Source: [Lactobacillus] timonensis (lineage in GTDB: Bacteria; Bacillota; Bacilli; Lactobacillales; Lactobacillaceae). From it: DNA of 44,024 nucleotides. The stretch's first letter is position 1; each line of letters starts with the position of its first letter. Below the pieces are notes generated by a model that ran no database searches, was not told the DNA's origin, and saw nothing but the letters and a program-made list of their open reading frames with translations. The stretch is from NCBI RefSeq assembly GCF_900240275.1, contig NZ_LT964761.1, positions 1,092,211 to 1,136,234 on the forward strand, read 5' to 3'. A program made the translations under genes and the position numbers. Shown here piece by piece: positions 16,473 to 23,630 of the stretch.

Positions 16473-16784
16473 ATGAAAAAAACAGTACAAGTTAACCCAG
16501 ACCTTCAGCAACAGAAACGGCAAGCAATGCAGCGCCGCTTGACAGGGCGGGTAGCAACTGTGGCTTGTTTACTGATGTATTCGTCGTATGTCGGTCAGGT
16601 TAGTACTAACTTGGCGGGAAAACCTGTTTCCCCAGTTCAGCCGTTATTTGCGGCCATCAACGCACTTTTGTGGGTCATTTACGGGTGGAGTAAGCCCCAC
16701 CAAAAGGACTGGCCGGTGATCATTGCCAACTTTCCGGGGATTATTTTTGGGATGCTGACCGCGGGAACAGCGTTTGTTAACTAA
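16473..16784 (+). CDS. SemiSWEET/PQ-loop-type sugar transporter
   Basis: A 103-residue protein with a basic N-terminus and three hydrophobic helices (about 29-46, 56-72 and 80-100), matching the triple-helix bundle of SemiSWEET transporters, which dimerise to move sugars down a gradient. SPVQPLFAAINALLWVIYGW and the following KDWPVIIANFPGIIFG carry the conserved Pro, Asn and Trp positions of the family. The ATG at 16473 is seven nt from GGGGAGG; an in-frame ATG two codons earlier is too close to the ribosome site. It is divergent from the zinc dehydrogenase and shares an operator-bearing intergenic region with it, hinting at uptake and oxidation of the same sugar or polyol. Confidence 0.88.
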   Translation: MKKTVQVNPDLQQQKRQAMQRRLTGRVATVACLLMYSSYVGQVSTNLAGKPVSPVQPLFAAINALLWVIYGWSKPHQKDWPVIIANFPGIIFGMLTAGTAFVN

Positions 16785-16813
16785 TTTTAATAATAAAACT
16801 TAGCATGGGGGTC

Positions 16814-16842
16814 TTCCGACAAGAGGGAACCTTTGTTAAAAT
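16814..16842 (+). promoter_or_regulatory. promoter candidate for the second MFS gene
   Basis: TTCCGA, 17-bp spacer, TAAAAT at 16837-16842 preceded by TGT (extended -10). It lies about 60 bp before the start at 16905. Confidence 0.45.
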
Positions 16843-16904
16843 ACTTTGGTTACGACAATCTGAAGAAAGGACAAGGCAGAGCATGATCTGCTAATTAAAT
16901 CAAA

Positions 16905-18074
16905 ATGAAATACCGACTTCAAGCAATTCTTTTTGTCTTCGTAGCGTTTATGCTCGGTTGTAACGAGTACATGATTGTTGGTGTCCTTCCCGACATTGCG
17001 CACCAGTACCACGACTCTCTTTCGAAGCTTGGATTACTGGTAACAGTGTTTGCGCTGGTTTACGCAATTTGTACGCCGTTGATTACCTCACTGGCTAACC
17101 GTTGGAAACGGCACCGGGTGCTGCTGGTCCTCATGGTGATTTTCTTTATTGGCAACACCTGGACGGCCCTAGCAACAAACTTTATCTCGATGCTATTATC
17201 ACGAATCCTGACTGCGTCAGTAGCCGGAGCGATTATCTCACTAGTGTTGGTAATGGCTAGCTTCGTGGCACCGCGCGAAAAACGGGCCAGCCTGGTTTCA
17301 TGGGTCTTTGCCGGCTTCAGTATTGCATCGGTTGTGGGGATTCCGATTGGGACAATTATTAGTCATACGCTGACCTGGCATGATAGTTTTTGGATGATTA
17401 CCGGGTTGACAATCATCGTTTTTGCTCTGCTTGTCTGGCTGGTGCCGCGCGATACGCCGCAGGTAAAAAGTTCCTTCAATAAACAATTTGTTCTCTTGAA
17501 AGACATTCGTGTTCTGTTGGGAGTTTGCTTTATTGTCTGTGTCTGCGCTGCCGATTACAGCATTTACACCTATATTCGGCCGTTAATTACTGATGGGATG
17601 GGGTTTGACTATTCTTGGCTAAACTGGTTATTGTTTGGCATGGGGATTTTCTTTATCATCGGCAACAAGTTTGGTGGTTACTTGGCAGACCGTGGTGGGG
17701 TGCATAAGCTGTGGTCAATTTATGCTACTATGACGGTGCTTTACTTGGCTTTCGCCAGTGTTTTAACACTCAAGTGGGTGGCAATTGTCCTCATTGCCTT
17801 GTTATGTATTGCCTTTTCCTGCTATGGGTCGTCGACGCAGTTGATGTTCTTAGACATTGCTGAAAAAGAGTACCCACAGTCACTAGACCTCGCTTCTTCG
17901 CTGAACTCCATTTTTGCTAATATTGGGATCTCATTGGGGTCGTTTACCGCTTCTCAAGCAGTGGGCTTCACCGCAATGAAAAACCTGGGCTATGTCGGGG
18001 CAGTTTACGGGGCTATTGCAACTATCCTGGTGCTAATCCTGCATCGTCAGTACCAAGGGATGAAAGAATTTTAA
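16905..18074 (+). CDS. MFS transporter, AraJ/sugar-efflux-like
   Basis: A 389-residue 12-helix major facilitator of the DHA1 drug/sugar efflux type. The N-terminal GCNEYMIVGVLPDIA resembles the TE-F-VG-LP-IA motif of AraJ-like exporters; motif A is LANRWKRHRVLL and a conserved loop VAPREKRASLVSWVFAG follows. The substrate is unknown; members export arabinose, purine ribonucleosides or drugs. The chosen ATG has only a weak ribosome site, and the better GAAAGGA lies about 35 nt upstream in front of ATGATCTGCTAA, a three-codon frame, so start selection is less certain than elsewhere. A long hairpin follows the stop. Confidence 0.85.
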   Translation: MKYRLQAILFVFVAFMLGCNEYMIVGVLPDIAHQYHDSLSKLGLLVTVFALVYAICTPLITSLANRWKRHRVLLVLMVIFFIGNTWTALATNFISMLLSRILTASVAGAIISLVLVMASFVAPREKRASLVSWVFAGFSIASVVGIPIGTIISHTLTWHDSFWMITGLTIIVFALLVWLVPRDTPQVKSSFNKQFVLLKDIRVLLGVCFIVCVCAADYSIYTYIRPLITDGMGFDYSWLNWLLFGMGIFFIIGNKFGGYLADRGGVHKLWSIYATMTVLYLAFASVLTLKWVAIVLIALLCIAFSCYGSSTQLMFLDIAEKEYPQSLDLASSLNSIFANIGISLGSFTASQAVGFTAMKNLGYVGAVYGAIATILVLILHRQYQGMKEF

Positions 18075-18140
18075 TACAGAAACAGAAAAAGCGTTGCGAC
18101 ATAATCCCTCTTATTCACACTAAAAGTTAACAGGCGGTAC

Positions 18141-18201
18141 AACAATGGCCTCTAGCGTTCGGGACTACCAGAACGTTAGAGGCCATTGTTGCTCCCTTTT
18201 T
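18141..18201. terminator. 20-bp hairpin between convergent genes
   Basis: Arms 18141-18160 and 18171-18190 pair fully with one wobble and a 10-nt loop. Five Ts follow six nt later (18197-18201). It separates the rightward MFS gene from the leftward sugar-acid operon. Confidence 0.8.
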
Positions 18202-18215
18202 GTCTGTTTAGATAA

Positions 18216-18869
18216 CTAGTGTTCTTGACGAATCCGTGCCAGTTCGTCGTGGAATTGTTGGGCGTTCTTGGTAACTTGCTCGTAGTCCCCCTTGGAACCA
18301 GGGCCGACCAAGCTGCCACCAGCACCACAGCAGAAGGCACCAGCTACCAACCAGTCTTTCAGGTTAGCCAGCGAAACACCACCACTTGGCATGAAGTTGG
18401 CCTGCGGGAATGGACCGTGCAGTTCGTGGATCATCTTGGTGCCAGCAATTGCGCCAGGGAAGATCTTGACGACATCGGAACCACTCATCAGCGCAGTTTG
18501 AACTTCGGTTGGGCTAAAGCAACCTGGCATGTAAGGGATTGCGTACAGGTTGCAAAGCTTGGCGACTTCGGCATTGAATGACGGGCTGACGATGAAGCGG
18601 GCACCAGCGACCATTGCCATCCGGGCAGTAGGACCATCGAGCACGGTCCCGGCACCAACAACGACTTCCGGATCGTCAGCATAGTCTTCTGACAACCGCT
18701 TGATAGTCACGTCGGCATTTGGCGAAGTGAAGGCAAGTTCAATTGCCTTAACACCGCCCTTGATGCTGGCCACAGCGGTTTGATAAGAATTCTCCTCGCT
18801 GGTTCCCCGGACAACGGCCAGGACACCGGCTTCTTGGACAGCCTTTAGGGCTTGAAACTTTTTTAGCAT
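18216..18869 (-). CDS. eda: KDPG/KHG aldolase
   Basis: A 217-residue class I aldolase that cleaves 2-keto-3-deoxy-6-phosphogluconate to pyruvate and glyceraldehyde-3-phosphate. Active-site segments: GVKAIELAF with the general Glu, MPGCFSPTE, the Schiff-base Lys in SDVVKIFPG (about 130-138) and MPSGGVSLAN for phosphate binding. The length is normal. It is the last gene of the leftward operon, 17 nt after the PHI-like gene. The ribosome site GAAGG precedes ATG. With the KDG kinase three genes upstream it completes the lower half of the Entner-Doudoroff-like KDG route. 4-hydroxy-2-oxoglutarate cleavage is a possible side activity. Confidence 0.93.
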   Translation of the reverse strand: MLKKFQALKAVQEAGVLAVVRGTSEENSYQTAVASIKGGVKAIELAFTSPNADVTIKRLSEDYADDPEVVVGAGTVLDGPTARMAMVAGARFIVSPSFNAEVAKLCNLYAIPYMPGCFSPTEVQTALMSGSDVVKIFPGAIAGTKMIHELHGPFPQANFMPSGGVSLANLKDWLVAGAFCCGAGGSLVGPGSKGDYEQVTKNAQQFHDELARIRQEH

Positions 18870-18886
18870 ATTTTAACCTTCTTTGA

Positions 18887-19429
18887 TTATTCCATGTTGC
18901 TGTGAGTGTGCGCAGCAGCAGCATTTGAAGTATGGTCGCGCCGGCTCAGCTTGAGGCATAAAACATCAAGCGTAATGTGAACGGTTTGATCAAAGAGAGT
19001 ACTCAACAACTGGATCGACTTTACTCCGTCACCAGCCTTGGTAGCCCCGGGAACGACAATTGACTTGTCGGCCAGGTTTGCCAACTTGGATTCACTATTA
19101 CTAGTGACACCAATGAGGGTGGCACCGTTATCCTTCGCTTTTTCGGCGAGTTCAACGATGCTTTTGGTGTTACCGGAACCGGAAACGGCGACCAGGACAT
19201 CACCCGCCTGAACTGATGGGGTGATGGTTTCGCCAATGACGTAAGGGGTGTAGCCGATGTGCATCAACCGCATCGCAAATGCGCGGGCCATGAGTCCAGA
19301 ACGGCCGGCACCCAGAACGAAGATCCGTTTATCCTTAGTTAACAGTGGTTCGACGTCGTCCAATTGACTTTCGTCGACAAGGTCCAATACTTTATCAATT
19401 TCTGCTTTTACTTGCTCTACTAATGCCAT
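18887..19429 (-). CDS. hxlB: 6-phospho-3-hexuloisomerase-like SIS protein
   Basis: A 180-residue sugar isomerase (SIS) domain protein resembling PHI, which interconverts D-arabino-3-hexulose-6-phosphate and fructose-6-phosphate. GAGRSGLMARAFAMRL (about 36-51), the GETITPSVQAGD region and VSGSGNTKSIVELAEKA (about 81-97) form the sugar-phosphate site. The start ATG shares one base with the HxlA-like stop codon (TAATG), so the two are translationally coupled; its ribosome site lies inside the upstream gene. The C-terminus ends in an unusual Ala/His-rich tail (SNAAAAHTHSNME). The pairing with the HPS-like gene supports PHI function, but the substrate in this operon may differ. Confidence 0.88.
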   Translation of the reverse strand: MALVEQVKAEIDKVLDLVDESQLDDVEPLLTKDKRIFVLGAGRSGLMARAFAMRLMHIGYTPYVIGETITPSVQAGDVLVAVSGSGNTKSIVELAEKAKDNGATLIGVTSNSESKLANLADKSIVVPGATKAGDGVKSIQLLSTLFDQTVHITLDVLCLKLSRRDHTSNAAAAHTHSNME

Positions 19430-20052
19430 TACTTAATCACCTTCATGAATTTTTGTGCTGCGGAAACAGGGTCGTCACTCTTCATGATTTTACTGCCGAC
19501 GATCACCGTGTCAGCAATTCCTTGCTGACTGAGTTTAGCTGCCTGCTCCAGGTCGATTCCCCCGGCGACGTTAATCCGCTGAACTTGTGGATAGTCAGCA
19601 TGGAACTGAGCAACTGATGCGGCGGCATCAAAGTTAGCACTGCTGTCCTTAGCATGGTGAATGCCATAGATAGCGTGGTCAAAGCCTAGTAATTGCTGTG
19701 TCTTTTCCTTATTAACTTCCATCAAATCAATGAACATTTGCCGGTGAGCCTTTTCGGCAACTTGGTAGCAGGTGGTTAGGGTGCCGATAGCACTCGCACC
19801 CATTACCGTCAGAATGTCAGCGCCAATGGCAAAACCCTGTTCAAACTCGTATTTTCCTTCGTCAATCGTTTTGGTATCAAGGAGTAGTTCAGCATGGTGG
19901 ATGCCTAACTGATCTTTCTGCAGGGCATAGCACCCGTAATCTTTTACTAGGGACGTCCCCATTTCGATGATATCAACAATTGGGTCGAGCTTGGACGCAA
20001 TTTCTTTGGCGTAATCCAGGCTAACCCGGTCGATGGCGACTTGCAGCTTCAT
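19429..20052 (-). CDS. hxlA: 3-hexulose-6-phosphate synthase / KGPDC-like protein
   Basis: A 207-residue TIM-barrel protein of the orotidine-5-phosphate decarboxylase suprafamily. Asp8, Glu30 (DIIEMGTSL) and the Asp59-Thr-Lys61-x-x-Asp64 motif are present, and phosphate-binding NVAGGID and VIVGSKI segments end the barrel. HPS condenses formaldehyde with ribulose-5-phosphate; the KGPDC branch (UlaD) decarboxylates 3-keto-gulonate-6-phosphate. The discriminating region reads IHHAKD (131-136), with Lys135 where I recall Arg in UlaD and Thr in HPS, so neither assignment is secure. It overlaps both neighbours by one base (KDG kinase upstream, PHI downstream), showing tight coupling. Confidence 0.82.
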   Translation of the reverse strand: MKLQVAIDRVSLDYAKEIASKLDPIVDIIEMGTSLVKDYGCYALQKDQLGIHHAELLLDTKTIDEGKYEFEQGFAIGADILTVMGASAIGTLTTCYQVAEKAHRQMFIDLMEVNKEKTQQLLGFDHAIYGIHHAKDSSANFDAAASVAQFHADYPQVQRINVAGGIDLEQAAKLSQQGIADTVIVGSKIMKSDDPVSAAQKFMKVIK

Positions 20053-21017
20053 TATTCTTCGGTAACCCCCTGTTCAGTGTAGAACTTCTTCAGACCATCA
20101 GGTGTTGGGTAGCCGTCGTTGTCGCCAGGCGTTTGAATTTGCAGTGCGCCAACGGCGTTACCACGCATAACGGCTGTCTTCATGTTCTTGCCTTCGAGCA
20201 GGGCAGTAATAACCCCGAGGGCGAACCCGTCACCGGCACCAACAGTGTCGACGATGTCCTTTTGGTCAACGTGGAAGCCGGCAACAGTGTACTTGTCGCC
20301 ATCAGCCGTCTTGACGAAGGCACCCTTAGAACCAATCTTAACGATAACGGTCTTGGTGCGTTCACCCTTCAAGTAGAAGTCGGCAATTTCTTCAGGATCA
20401 TCAGACCCCATCAGAATCTTACCTTCTTCGACCCCTGGCATAACGATGTCAGCGTAACCTGCTAATTCGTTTTCGGTCTTAACCATGTAGTCATGACTCT
20501 TCCAGGTGTCACGCAGGTTCGGGTCATAAGTGGTCAGGATGTTGTTGTCGTTCAGACGCTTGAAGAGGGTCCGGAAAGTTTCTTCGGCGGTGTCGGAAAT
20601 GCTTGGGAAAATCCCAGACATGTGGGCAATCTTAACGTCGGAGAGGTCAACCTTGTTGATGATGTCCTTAGTCAGGAAGCAGGCTGCAGAGTTCTTCCGG
20701 TAGTTGAAGACTTGTGGGTCACCCTTGGTTACCCGTTGCTTAATTTGGTGACCAGTCCAGTGGTCAGGGTCGTAAGAAACGTATTCCGTGCCGACCTTGT
20801 GGCTGGCAATGGTCTTCTTAACGAACTCACCAAATGGGTCTTCACCAACCCGGGAAATGTATTGAACGGTGTGGCCGAGGCGTTTAACACCGATAGCAAC
20901 GTTTAGTTCAGCGCCACCCATGATTTTGTGCCATTCAAGGGCGTCTGCTAATGAAACGTCTGGTTCTTCAGAACAAAAAGTGACTAATGGTTCACCGATT
21001 GTAATAACTTCACTCAT
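20052..21017 (-). CDS. kdgK: 2-keto-3-deoxygluconate kinase, PfkB family
   Basis: A 321-residue ribokinase/PfkB kinase. Near the N-terminus GGAELNVAIGVKRLG forms the sugar-binding region; FNYRKNSAACFL resembles the Tyr-Arg-Lys-x-Ser-Ala-Ala stretch of KDG kinases; the signature DTVGAGDGFALGV with the catalytic Asp is near residues 257-269. ATP-dependent phosphorylation of KDG to KDPG fits the KDPG aldolase encoded in the same operon. AAGGTAGG precedes the ATG. It lies 17 nt after the transporter gene and overlaps the HPS-like gene by one base. Other PfkB substrates (fructose, 5-keto sugars) are possible, but the context favours KDG. Confidence 0.88.
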   Translation of the reverse strand: MSEVITIGEPLVTFCSEEPDVSLADALEWHKIMGGAELNVAIGVKRLGHTVQYISRVGEDPFGEFVKKTIASHKVGTEYVSYDPDHWTGHQIKQRVTKGDPQVFNYRKNSAACFLTKDIINKVDLSDVKIAHMSGIFPSISDTAEETFRTLFKRLNDNNILTTYDPNLRDTWKSHDYMVKTENELAGYADIVMPGVEEGKILMGSDDPEEIADFYLKGERTKTVIVKIGSKGAFVKTADGDKYTVAGFHVDQKDIVDTVGAGDGFALGVITALLEGKNMKTAVMRGNAVGALQIQTPGDNDGYPTPDGLKKFYTEQGVTEE

Positions 21018-21034
21018 GATATATTCCTACCTTT

Positions 21035-22324
21035 CTAACCAAAGAAGTGGTAAACAAGTAATTCGTTGATGATACATACGATCCACATTACTGGAACCCC
21101 GAGCTTTAAGAAGTCCTTGGATTCAACCTTCATGTAATCAAGACCCCAAACGTTCCATGATTGGGTAATGTCAGTGGAAATCGCAAACAATGTTGCGGTG
21201 TACATCAATGGCAGCATGAAGACGTCACTGAAGAGCCCGGTACCAGCCAATACGGCGGCAGTTGCGGCACCGGCACCCCAAACCTGCAACGGTCCACGGA
21301 AGAGGGCTAATGGTGAGAGAATCCCGAATGCTAAACACAGTACCAGGGTATTGTGGGGAAGGATTGCAGAAATAATTGGCCGGAACTTAGCAGCGTCAAT
21401 TGAAGCAGCGCCGCTGAAGAATGTCAGGGCCATCAAGAACATTACCAAACCGGCAATATCACTAATCGCCTGGGAAATGGTATCGTTCATGAACTTAACC
21501 ATGTGCTTGTAGTTCTTAAACTGGCCCGTCAGCAGCATGGCAACGATCACACCGAAGACCAGTGCAGGAACAGCGTCCCACTTGAAGAGCATGTTCATCG
21601 CAACCGGGATGATCGGCACAATGTAGGTAATTGGCGAAACCTTTTTAATCTCGTCAGCATTGTCGTTGGCACCAATGATTGCCAGATTCTTTTCGGCGTT
21701 TGCCGGGTTAATCTTCTTGCGGTGGAAGAAAAGAAAGAGTAAAACGATGACCATTTGGACAACCATCGCGCAGACACCAAACTGCAGGTACTTCCCACCG
21801 TAGATTGACTTCGGGAAAAAGGCTTTCATTTGGTTGTACAAAACAACGTTGATGTACATTGGCGCACCAATGGAAAGAGCAAACAGTGACAAGGCGAGGT
21901 CCCGTGGCATCCCGATTGAAAGCAGGATTGGCAACAGGATAACCCCGATGGCAATAACGGAACCGACACCGTAAGCACTAACGAAGATCAGGCAGGTAAC
22001 AAGGGCAACTAAGACAGCTGCCAGCAGCGGCTTTTTCTTGCCGACCTTGTTAGTTGCGGCAGAAATCCCTGGGGCGATCCCACTGTCAACCAGAACCCGG
22101 CCAAACCAGGAACCGAAAGCAATGTAGATAATCGTTGGCCCGTACTTAAGTGCTGGTTCAGCGAAAACCTTTTGAATGGCGACGTTGAATGGTACCAGGC
22201 CGATAACCGACCAGAGAATCGCCATGATGAAGAAACCAATCATCAGGTTACCGCCCTTGATGATGTAAAAAATAAAGGCAATAAAGGTAATTAATAGTAG
22301 TATTGCAATAATTGTTGACGACAA
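21035..22324 (-). CDS. GntP/CitM-type sugar-acid transporter
   Basis: A 429-residue integral membrane protein with about 11-12 hydrophobic helices, resembling the ion-transporter superfamily that includes GntP gluconate:H+ symporters and citrate-Mg carriers. Features are SAYGVGSVIAIGVILLPIL (central glycine-rich helix) and a matching second-half region with LSPLALFRGPLQVWGAGAAT. A cytoplasmic loop (FHRKKINPANAEKN) splits the protein into halves. It starts with TTG five nt after AAGGTGAG, a start codon that may keep expression low. Its place between the isomerase and the KDG kinase suggests it imports the operon's substrate, probably an aldonate, a uronate or KDG itself. Confidence 0.85.
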   Translation of the reverse strand: MSSTIIAILLLITFIAFIFYIIKGGNLMIGFFIMAILWSVIGLVPFNVAIQKVFAEPALKYGPTIIYIAFGSWFGRVLVDSGIAPGISAATNKVGKKKPLLAAVLVALVTCLIFVSAYGVGSVIAIGVILLPILLSIGMPRDLALSLFALSIGAPMYINVVLYNQMKAFFPKSIYGGKYLQFGVCAMVVQMVIVLLFLFFHRKKINPANAEKNLAIIGANDNADEIKKVSPITYIVPIIPVAMNMLFKWDAVPALVFGVIVAMLLTGQFKNYKHMVKFMNDTISQAISDIAGLVMFLMALTFFSGAASIDAAKFRPIISAILPHNTLVLCLAFGILSPLALFRGPLQVWGAGAATAAVLAGTGLFSDVFMLPLMYTATLFAISTDITQSWNVWGLDYMKVESKDFLKLGVPVMWIVCIINELLVYHFFG

Positions 22325-22359
22325 TTTAACTCACCTTACTTTAACTAATTTAAAATTGT

Positions 22360-23109
22360 TTAATTCTGTGCGTCATTGAACAGCTTAATTTGTGAAGCGA
22401 TCAATTCGTCGTTGTCCATTGGGAATTCAAGGGCAAATTGAACATCCTTTGGCAAATAGCTGACAATGATTTGCCAGTTAAACATTCCCTTGCTTAAATC
22501 AGCAGTGGTGGTCATATTACCTTCAGCATCCAGCATCGAGTTCTTTAAGTGAATGTAGTCACAGAATGGTGCCAGCTTCTTAGCAGCTTCAACAGCGTCA
22601 AAGCCAGTAAATGCCCAGTTACCCAGGTCATAAACGTAACCAATGCTGTTTAAGCCGGCCTCACGAGCGGCTTCCAGGAAGGTGTAAATGGCATCAGGCG
22701 TACCAGAAACAGGAGTCTGGTCATTTTCAACGTTCATCTTGATTGCAGCCAGTGGGAACTTAGCAAAGTCAGCGGCCAGGTTGCCACGGTAGTTGTCGAA
22801 GTGACCAGTGTTGAACTTGATCTTGCTGATGCCCATCTTCTGGCCTTCTTCAAAGTACTGGCCCAGCTTTGGGTTGATGGAACCATCATCTTCAAAGACC
22901 ACGTCAGGAACACTGTAGTTGACGATCAGGTGGTCGGCAGCGGCAGCTTTAGCGACACCGTCCAGTTCGCTATCAAAGTTCTTGAAGTATTCACGACGTA
23001 CTTCGATCCCGTCAGCACCAAGCTTCCTAACCCGGTCAACCAAGTCAACTTGACTAGTACCGTTTTGAACGTCTTTTTCAAAAATCCAGGTATTTAAAAT
23101 CAAAGTCAT
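22360..23109 (-). CDS. xylose isomerase-like TIM-barrel sugar isomerase/epimerase
   Basis: A 249-residue protein of the AP-endonuclease-2/xylose-isomerase-like TIM-barrel family. DGIEVRREYF (about 33-42), IKMNVENDQT (likely metal-binding Glu), YVYDLGNWAF and FALEFPMDND near the end are typical metal and substrate-binding strands (E, D, H, E pattern; IHLKNS supplies the His). Such enzymes epimerise or isomerise sugars, sugar acids or their phosphates. GGAGAGAC precedes the ATG ending at 23109. It is second in the leftward operon, so it probably converts the imported acid to a form used by the kinase. The exact reaction is unknown. Confidence 0.85.
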   Translation of the reverse strand: MTLILNTWIFEKDVQNGTSQVDLVDRVRKLGADGIEVRREYFKNFDSELDGVAKAAAADHLIVNYSVPDVVFEDDGSINPKLGQYFEEGQKMGISKIKFNTGHFDNYRGNLAADFAKFPLAAIKMNVENDQTPVSGTPDAIYTFLEAAREAGLNSIGYVYDLGNWAFTGFDAVEAAKKLAPFCDYIHLKNSMLDAEGNMTTTADLSKGMFNWQIIVSYLPKDVQFALEFPMDNDELIASQIKLFNDAQN

Positions 23110-23122
23110 AATTTGTCTCTCC

Positions 23123-23380
23123 TTAATACTTATTGAGTTCCTTAACCCGTTCGAGCAGTTCTTCAAAGGTCATGTCTTCAAACTTCTTGGCGTCAGCCTT
23201 GCCGAAGTTCTGCCGTTCAATCGAATTAAAGTCTTCGACGAGGTAGTAAGCGGTCAGGTAGCCCATCAAAAACTTCTTTGCTTCATGGACTAGCTGATCG
23301 TTCTTCATCCCCTCCGCGACAGCCGTTTGGGCAAAGCGCAGGGCAAACTTCTGTGGGTCAATCAACGTCCGATCATTCAT
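23123..23380 (-). CDS. small protein, first gene of sugar-acid operon
   Basis: An 85-residue soluble, mostly helical protein (KFALRFAQTAVAEGMKNDQL, then MTFEELLERVKELNKY) with no recognised domain and no membrane segment. GGAGGGG precedes the ATG. It is the promoter-proximal gene, 13 nt before the isomerase gene, with a perfect cre box 18 bp before its start codon. A subunit, regulator or stabiliser for the pathway is possible, but nothing in the sequence proves a function. Confidence 0.75.
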   Translation of the reverse strand: MNDRTLIDPQKFALRFAQTAVAEGMKNDQLVHEAKKFLMGYLTAYYLVEDFNSIERQNFGKADAKKFEDMTFEELLERVKELNKY

Positions 23381-23398
23381 TAAATCCCCTCCAATAGT

Positions 23399-23412
23399 TG
23401 TTATCGCTTACA
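23399..23412 (-). promoter_or_regulatory. cre box, CcpA binding site
   Basis: Read leftwards, TGTAAGCGATAACA matches the catabolite-responsive element consensus TGWAANCGNTNWCA at every position. It lies between the likely promoter and the first gene of the operon, so CcpA would repress it, for example when a preferred sugar is present. Confidence 0.88.
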
Positions 23413-23416
23413 AGAA

Positions 23417-23438
23417 GTAGTGTAACCTGTTAACCAAA
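23417..23438. promoter_or_regulatory. LacI-family operator A
   Basis: Contains GTAACCTGTTAACCAAA. Read leftwards it is TTTGGTTAACAGGTTAC, closely matching the left arm of operator B. A probable site for the divergent regulator at 23631. Confidence 0.65.
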
Positions 23439-23517
23439 ATAATGCAACTGGTAAAAAAGTAGTATAATAATGATGAATACAATAATAGCGGCAAGTTAAC
23501 CGTTATACTATTAATTT

Positions 23518-23539
23518 TTTGGTTAACCTGTTACCCAAA
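23518..23539. promoter_or_regulatory. LacI-family operator B
   Basis: TTTGGTTAAC, two bases, GTTACCCAAA: arms of 10 bp with one mismatch. It is about 100 bp from operator A, and the two flank the divergent promoter region, so looping or autoregulation is likely. AT-rich -10 candidates (TATAAT, TATACT) lie between them on both strands. Confidence 0.75.
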
Positions 23540-23630
23540 ACTAAAAATAACAGGACAGTCAAGCGGAAAATTTACGTGCGTCAGTCTGGAAAGTCAGGTA
23601 AAATGTTCAAGCAAATTGGAGTGAGTTAAC

